DNA of 64,000 bases, taken from assembly GCF_024055795.1 (NCBI RefSeq), contig NZ_JAMXMY010000016.1, positions 62,001 to 126,000 on the forward strand. Direction: 5' to 3'. The DNA comes from Actinoallomurus purpureus. GTDB taxonomy: Bacteria > Actinomycetota > Actinomycetes > Streptosporangiales > Streptosporangiaceae. The notes under the pieces were generated by a model. That model was not told the DNA's origin, searched no databases, and saw only the letters and a program-made list of their open reading frames with translations. The translations under genes and the position numbers were made by a program. Below are positions 59,712 through 64,000 of the stretch, in pieces; the first letter of the stretch is position 1, and every line of letters begins with the position of its first letter.

Positions 59712-61607
59712 ATGACGCAGGACCTGGGACGGCGGACCTTCCTGACGGCGACCGGTGCGATGGCCACCATGGCCGCGATCGGCACCCCCGCGTATGCGAC
59801 AGAGGACGCCCGCGACGCGGCCACCGCCGACGAGTACGTGGACGTTCAGCTCCTCAACATCACCGACCTGCACGGCTACCTGCACGGCAGCAGCGTCATC
59901 ACCGGCGCCGGCGGCGCGCGCTACACCGTCGGCGGCGTCGGCTACCTCGCCGCCCACCTCAACCGGCTCCGCGACGGGCACCGCAACTCGATCTTCTTCG
60001 GTCCCGGCGACATGTTCTCCGGCTGGGAGTTCGACGCCGAGAGCGTCGCCGACGAGTCGACGGTCGAGGCGCTGAACCGCATGGACTTCCGGTTCAGCTC
60101 CGCGGGCAACCACGAGTTCGACAAGTCGCCGGCGTTCCTCACCGCCCACATGGAGCGCGGCGTCCCGTTCCCCGAGGTCGGGTGGGACGACGCGTTCGTC
60201 GACTCGACGGGCCGCAGGTTCCGTGGCGCGAGGTTCCGCTATTACAGCGCCAACGTCGTATGGTCGGCGACCGGCCGGACGGTCGTCCCGCCGTACAACA
60301 TCGAGTGGGTGGACGCCGGCGGCGGACGCCGCCTGCCGATCGGGTTCATCCACCTCACGGCGTTCGGGACCGAGACCTTCCCGGCGTCGTTCCAGCCCGC
60401 CCTGCGGACCCTGGACGAGGTCGAGACCGTCAACCGGTACGCCGCCCTGCTGAAGGCGCGCGGCGTCAACGCGATCATCCTCAGCATGCACGACGGGGCC
60501 GTCGCGGGCAGCGACTTCAACAGCGGCACCGACCCCTCCGGCCCGGCGTACGACCTGGCCCGGCAGGTGTCCCCGGACGTCGACGCGATCGTCACCGGGC
60601 ACTGGCACTGCCGGTTCAACATGATGGTTCCCGACCCGAACGGCGTGCCGCGCCCGTTCGTCGAGGCCGGCTACAACGGCCAGCTGATCAATGAGATCAA
60701 CCTGCGGCTCGACCGCCGTACGGGCAAGGTGATCCGCGAGCTCACCGTGTCCACCAACCACGCGAACACCCAGGACGTCGCGCCGGACCCGGAACTGCAG
60801 GAGGTCGCCGACTACTGGCTCGATTTCGCCACCAGGCGGGGCCAGACCCCGATCGGCCGGGTCACGGCGTCGTTCACCCGCACCCGGAACGCCGCCGGGG
60901 AGAGCACGATGGGCGACCTGGCCGCCGACTGGGCGTACTGGTCGGGGCGGCAGCCGATCGACCCGACGAACAACGGCAACGCGTACCGCGACGTGCCCGC
61001 CGACCTCGCGCTCATCGCCATCGCCCCACGCGTCGGCTCGGCCGTGATCGGCGGTGATCTCATCTCGGCCGCGGCCGACGGCGCGATCACCCTGGCGCAG
61101 TCGTTCAAGGCCGTTGGGTACGGCGACCCGGTCGTCACCGCGACGGTGACGGGGCAGCAGATCCACGACGCGCTGGAGCAGCAGTGGACCGCCGGCACCG
61201 GCGGCAAGGTCGTGTACGCGCCGTTCGCGGTCTCCCGCAACGTCCGCTACACGTACGACGCGAGCCGGCCGGTCGGCGACCGGGTCGACCCCGCCGACGT
61301 GCTCATCGACGGGAAATCGCTGGACCTCGAGCGCGACTACCGGCTGGCGACCATGGCGTACACCTTCGTCCAGGGCGACGGGTACCCCGCGCTGGCCGAG
61401 TACCACCGGCCGGTCCGGCACCCTCGCGACTTCGAGAACTTCGTGAAGTTCGTACGCACCCGGAAGGTGCTGACCCCCGCGCCGCTCGACCGCGTCACGG
61501 CCAAGAACGCCGGCTTCGCCGCCCGCGCCGTCGAGGTCCCGCCCCCGTCCGACGAGCCACGGACCGGCAACAACCTCACCTACGGCGACTTCCGGATTCC
61601 CTGCTGA
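59712..61607 (+). CDS. Tat-exported 5'-nucleotidase / metallophosphatase (UshA type)
   Basis: A 631-residue exported enzyme. The twin-arginine signal is LGRRTFLTATGAMATMAAI (residues 5-23). The calcineurin-like metallophosphatase domain has NITDLHGYLHG, FGPGDMFSGWEF, GNHEFDKS and GHWHC metal-ligand motifs; the C-terminal 5'-nucleotidase domain follows (ESTMGDLAADWAY, GEGITYAD-like region YGDPVVTATVTGQQIHDALE). It dephosphorylates nucleotides outside the cell for nucleoside and phosphate recovery. GGGAG lies eight bases before the ATG. Ends at a shared bidirectional terminator. Confidence 0.88.
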   Translation: MTQDLGRRTFLTATGAMATMAAIGTPAYATEDARDAATADEYVDVQLLNITDLHGYLHGSSVITGAGGARYTVGGVGYLAAHLNRLRDGHRNSIFFGPGDMFSGWEFDAESVADESTVEALNRMDFRFSSAGNHEFDKSPAFLTAHMERGVPFPEVGWDDAFVDSTGRRFRGARFRYYSANVVWSATGRTVVPPYNIEWVDAGGGRRLPIGFIHLTAFGTETFPASFQPALRTLDEVETVNRYAALLKARGVNAIILSMHDGAVAGSDFNSGTDPSGPAYDLARQVSPDVDAIVTGHWHCRFNMMVPDPNGVPRPFVEAGYNGQLINEINLRLDRRTGKVIRELTVSTNHANTQDVAPDPELQEVADYWLDFATRRGQTPIGRVTASFTRTRNAAGESTMGDLAADWAYWSGRQPIDPTNNGNAYRDVPADLALIAIAPRVGSAVIGGDLISAAADGAITLAQSFKAVGYGDPVVTATVTGQQIHDALEQQWTAGTGGKVVYAPFAVSRNVRYTYDASRPVGDRVDPADVLIDGKSLDLERDYRLATMAYTFVQGDGYPALAEYHRPVRHPRDFENFVKFVRTRKVLTPAPLDRVTAKNAGFAARAVEVPPPSDEPRTGNNLTYGDFRIPC

Positions 61608-61655
61608 GCGGGCTCGGCGCTGCCCCGGACGGCAGTGCCGCCCCTCGTTGACCAT

Positions 61656-61699
61656 GGGATTATCGCCCTTTCTGGTGCCGCCGGAAGGGCGATAATCCC
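61656..61699. terminator. Bidirectional terminator
   Basis: Perfect 15-bp stem GGGATTATCGCCCTT / AAGGGCGATAATCCC with a 14-base loop, between the converging nucleotidase and MerB-like genes. Confidence 0.75.
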
Positions 61700-61777
61700 G
61701 AACTCAACGGTGCCGACTCGCTTCGGCGACCGGATGACCTTGCACCGGCACTCCCCAGCGCGGCAGGCGGATTGACC

Positions 61778-62485
61778 TCAGTCGGGCAGCCCCCAGAAAG
61801 AGCCGTGCAGGCCGACCTCGGCGAAGTAGGCGGTGGCGGAGGCGGGGTCGCGGCGGGTGTAGCCCGGTTCCAGGCGCCCGGTGTACCAGTCGCTGGCGAA
61901 GCGCCACAGGGTGCCCAGATCCATGACGTAGCCGCGCTCCTGGCCCGTCCGCTGCAGCCAGGTGTCGACGCAGTCGGTGGAGCAGAAAAGGCGCTGGTTG
62001 CCGCAGGTGTGAACGACATCGTCCCAGGCCCGGCGCATGGGGATGAGGAAATGGGCCACCTGGTCGCCTTGCGGGGGTGCGTCTCGGCCGACCACCCAGG
62101 CGTGCGGGGTGTCGCAGGCCGGGCAGCGGGTGGCGACCAGGACGTCGGGCTCATCCTTGAGCAGGTGGGGCATGGCGAACGAGTCCCAGGCGCAGCCGCC
62201 CCACCACAGTGTGTGCACCCCCATGACGGAGAAGCCGAGCGGCACGGACGCGAAGGGGTGGGCCATCACGACGTGGTCGTTGTCCTGCGGGTTCAGGACC
62301 ACATCATGACTTCCGTGAAGGGTGCGCAGTTCCTGACGCACCTGGTCGGGGGCGAATCCGGTGAGTACGGCGAGTTCCGGAACGCTCGGAGCATGGCCGG
62401 TGCGGGCGAATCCGTCGTAGACAGCCAGGCGGACCCTCTCCGTCCCGTGAAGGCGCGTCGGTGCTGCTGAGACGTTTCCGGTCAT
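61778..62485 (-). CDS. Organomercurial (alkylmercury) lyase family protein, MerB-like
   Basis: A 235-residue protein: an N-terminal winged-helix-like region (~15-80) and a MerB domain. Spacing of the catalytic trio fits MerB exactly: C98-A-W-D101 and C161 correspond to Cys96, Asp99 and Cys159 of the E. coli plasmid enzyme. Extra cysteines (C121, C124, C168, C172) may bind metal. MerB cleaves C-Hg bonds by protonolysis. No merA, merT or merR is in the window, so it may have another substrate or work with distant genes. AAGGA nine bases upstream. It is divergent from an AraC regulator. Confidence 0.75.
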   Translation of the reverse strand: MTGNVSAAPTRLHGTERVRLAVYDGFARTGHAPSVPELAVLTGFAPDQVRQELRTLHGSHDVVLNPQDNDHVVMAHPFASVPLGFSVMGVHTLWWGGCAWDSFAMPHLLKDEPDVLVATRCPACDTPHAWVVGRDAPPQGDQVAHFLIPMRRAWDDVVHTCGNQRLFCSTDCVDTWLQRTGQERGYVMDLGTLWRFASDWYTGRLEPGYTRRDPASATAYFAEVGLHGSFWGLPD

Positions 62486-62577
62486 TCTGGTGATTCCTTC
62501 GCTGGTTGAGGCGATGGATCCAGGGTGCGCCTCGAGGAGGTCCGAGGGCTTGAACGCTCGTGCGGCACAATTGGGAC

Positions 62578-63405
62578 ATGACGTCTTCCGGAGAACGCGC
62601 CGCCTACTGGCGGGTTCCCGGGCTTGCGTTGGAAGCCATGCACGCCCGCTTCGAGCACTACGTCTATCCGATGCACGCCCACGACACGTACTCCTGCGGA
62701 GTCACCGACGACGGCGCCCAGTCGTTCGTGTGCCGGGGAGAGCGGCACGTCAGCGGGGCCGGACTGGTCATGGCGTTCAATCCGGACGAGCCACACGACG
62801 GCCAGTCGGCCGTCCACCACGGGTACCGCTACCGGATGCTGCACCTCGGCGAGGATCTGCTCCGGGATGTCCTCGACGACGCGGCTCGCGGCAGCGCCGG
62901 GCTGCCGCTCTTCGACACCCCGGTGGTGGACAACCCAGCCCTGGCCCTAGCCGTGGCCCGCCTCCACACCGCGGTCGTCGAGAACGCCCCCCGATTGGTC
63001 ACCGAGGAGCGCCTCACCGCCACCGTGCTGGCCCTGACCCGCCATGCCGCCACGCGTTCGGCACGTCTGCCGGACCGGCAGGGCCGGATGGACCTGGCCG
63101 CCATGGAACGGGCCCGCGGTCTGCTGCGGCAGCGATTCGCCGAGAACATCGCCGCCGACGAGCTGGCCCGGGCGGCCGGCTGCAGTCGCTTCGCGCTGTA
63201 CCGGGGCTTCCGCGCGGCGTATGGCTTCGCGCCCAGTGACTACCAACGCGATCTGCGGTTGCGCCGAGCCCGTGTACTCCTGGCCGAGGGCATTGCACCA
63301 TCGACGGCGGCCGCCGAGGCCGGCTTCGCGGACCAGGCCCATCTCACCCGGTGGTTCACCCGTACCTACGGTGTCACTCCTGCCGCCTACCGCAGGGGGC
63401 TGTGA
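62578..63405 (+). CDS. AraC-family transcriptional regulator with cupin-type sensing domain
   Basis: A 275-residue regulator. The N-terminal cupin-like AraC_binding domain opens with YWRVPGLALEAMHARFEHYV and YPMHAHDTYSCGVTDDG. Two HTH motifs lie at the C-terminus (IAADELARAAGCSRFALYRG and IAPSTAAAEAGFADQAHLTR, then FTRTYGVTPAAYRRG). The ATG lies six bases after a CACAAT -10-like box, so the message is probably leaderless. It shares its 92-base upstream region with the divergent MerB-like gene and probably controls it. Confidence 0.88.
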   Translation: MTSSGERAAYWRVPGLALEAMHARFEHYVYPMHAHDTYSCGVTDDGAQSFVCRGERHVSGAGLVMAFNPDEPHDGQSAVHHGYRYRMLHLGEDLLRDVLDDAARGSAGLPLFDTPVVDNPALALAVARLHTAVVENAPRLVTEERLTATVLALTRHAATRSARLPDRQGRMDLAAMERARGLLRQRFAENIAADELARAAGCSRFALYRGFRAAYGFAPSDYQRDLRLRRARVLLAEGIAPSTAAAEAGFADQAHLTRWFTRTYGVTPAAYRRGL

Positions 63406-63479
63406 TTTTTTGGATCAAGCCGCGTGCGAACGGTCGTCGAGGGCCGCTCACAGGCGGCGGTGACCTGGCGCGTACGGGA

Positions 63480-63863
63480 TCAGCTGTAGAAGTAGAAGGG
63501 TCCTCGGGTCACCCACGTGTCCCGCTCGGCCCAATAGGTCCTGACGTCAGCGCGGTAGTAGGTGTCCTCGTAGGCGCTGGACAGGCTCTGGCAGTAGGCA
63601 CCCGGGTGGCCGTAGTAGTCGTTCCTGTCCGTCCACGAAGGGCTCGGGCCGGACCGGCTGAGCGGGACCAGATTCACCTCGACCAGACGTCCGCCCTCGC
63701 TGTTGTACGCCTGCGCACAGAACGTGTCACTCGCGTCGTTGTAACTGATGGTGCCGTCGCCGACGTTACTCGAGAACGAGTTGGCCGACGCGGGCGTCGC
63801 GAGAGCGAAGGTCACGGCCGCGATCCCGGCGCCGACCACGGCCGTCTTGAGAAGACTCCTCAT
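63480..63863 (-). CDS. Small secreted protein
   Basis: A 127-residue protein: signal peptide (LLKTAVVGAGIAAVTFALAT, cleavage after PASA) and a mature part of ~100 residues rich in Tyr, Ser and Asp with two cysteines (DTFCAQAY, GAYCQSLS) that could form one disulphide. Many small actinomycete exported proteins are of this kind (inhibitors, wall proteins); no family recognised. ATG 63863 is taken since GGGGA lies four bases upstream; another ATG is directly before it. Confidence 0.65.
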   Translation of the reverse strand: MRSLLKTAVVGAGIAAVTFALATPASANSFSSNVGDGTISYNDASDTFCAQAYNSEGGRLVEVNLVPLSRSGPSPSWTDRNDYYGHPGAYCQSLSSAYEDTYYRADVRTYWAERDTWVTRGPFYFYS

Positions 63864-64000
63864 CATTCCCCTTTCACGTGGAGCGGACCAGACGCCGCCC
63901 GCGATGATCTTGAACCAGTGGATCACTCCGGCAAAAGGCCCGACACCCGTTGTTCACCGGCTGGACACACGGGCGTCACCCATGGGGCAAGGCGATCACC

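Noticed and set aside
1-64000. tRNA, rRNA or CRISPR arrays
   Set aside because: No cloverleaf with TTCGA loop and CCA end, rRNA motif or regularly spaced repeats were recognised on reading; a covariance-model scan was not possible here.

Overview
The window is high-GC (roughly 70%+) DNA, and its gene content points to a filamentous actinomycete: DUF397 and XRE relics, SPW-repeat protein, many TetR regulators, actinobacterial two-subunit lycopene cyclase, and a shared-ATPase style sugar ABC operon. A Streptosporangiales/Thermomonosporaceae-like host is my inference; no rRNA or tRNA is present to settle it.

Layout. 1-7.5 kb: secreted beta-propeller proteins (a YncE-type protein cut by the window edge, two paralogous virginiamycin-B-lyase-like propellers, a lipoprotein and a small secreted protein), all on the minus strand, next to a convergent pair of TetR regulators. 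The two propeller paralogues carry near-identical promoters. 7.9-12.2 kb: a small acidic protein, a ClpC-type unfoldase (both with SigB-like promoter motifs) and an MFS exporter. 12.4-20.5 kb: aromatic-carotenoid genes: a Rieske/DUF5914 protein, then (after a TetR-SDR pair with two matching operators) a six-gene overlapping minus-strand operon crtI-crtB-crtYc-crtYd-crtT-crtU. No GGPP synthase gene is in the window. 20.6-25.4 kb: a Cys/Met-metabolism PLP enzyme, a 56-bp perfect palindrome, a decayed XRE/methyltransferase hybrid, a hydrolase-AraC pair and a truncated MFS gene.

25.4-34.4 kb: an alpha-mannoside uptake and cleavage operon (solute-binding lipoprotein, two permeases, GH38 alpha-mannosidase) governed by an unusual regulator that fuses a GntR DNA-binding domain to a sugar-binding-protein domain. 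The same palindrome class, ATTTGYCR-N8-YGRCAAAT, sits before the regulator and before the operon. 34.5-39 kb: SPW membrane protein, secreted serine hydrolase, a phosphotransferase-like protein, and an XRE/nucleotidyltransferase-like gene.

39-50.6 kb is the most unusual stretch: a minus-strand set NfeD/YqiJ-like membrane protein, flotillin, a 1645-residue AAA ATPase and a membrane-anchored Mrr-type nuclease, preceded upstream by a 1003-residue DUF4157 / phospholipase-C-like / tectonin-propeller protein of the kind linked to extracellular contractile injection systems. 50.9-54.8 kb: PH-like small protein, TetR, hydrolase, a uridine-kinase-like protein without a P-loop, and a graveyard of relics (SWIM zinc finger, XRE C-terminus) with two tandem 31-residue DUF397 proteins. 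54.4-59.7 kb: SnoaL-like protein, histidine-kinase relic, glutamate decarboxylase, and a stand-alone TnpB element inserted just upstream of it. 59.7-64 kb: Tat-exported 5'-nucleotidase, a MerB-type organomercurial lyase with a divergent AraC regulator, and a small secreted protein.
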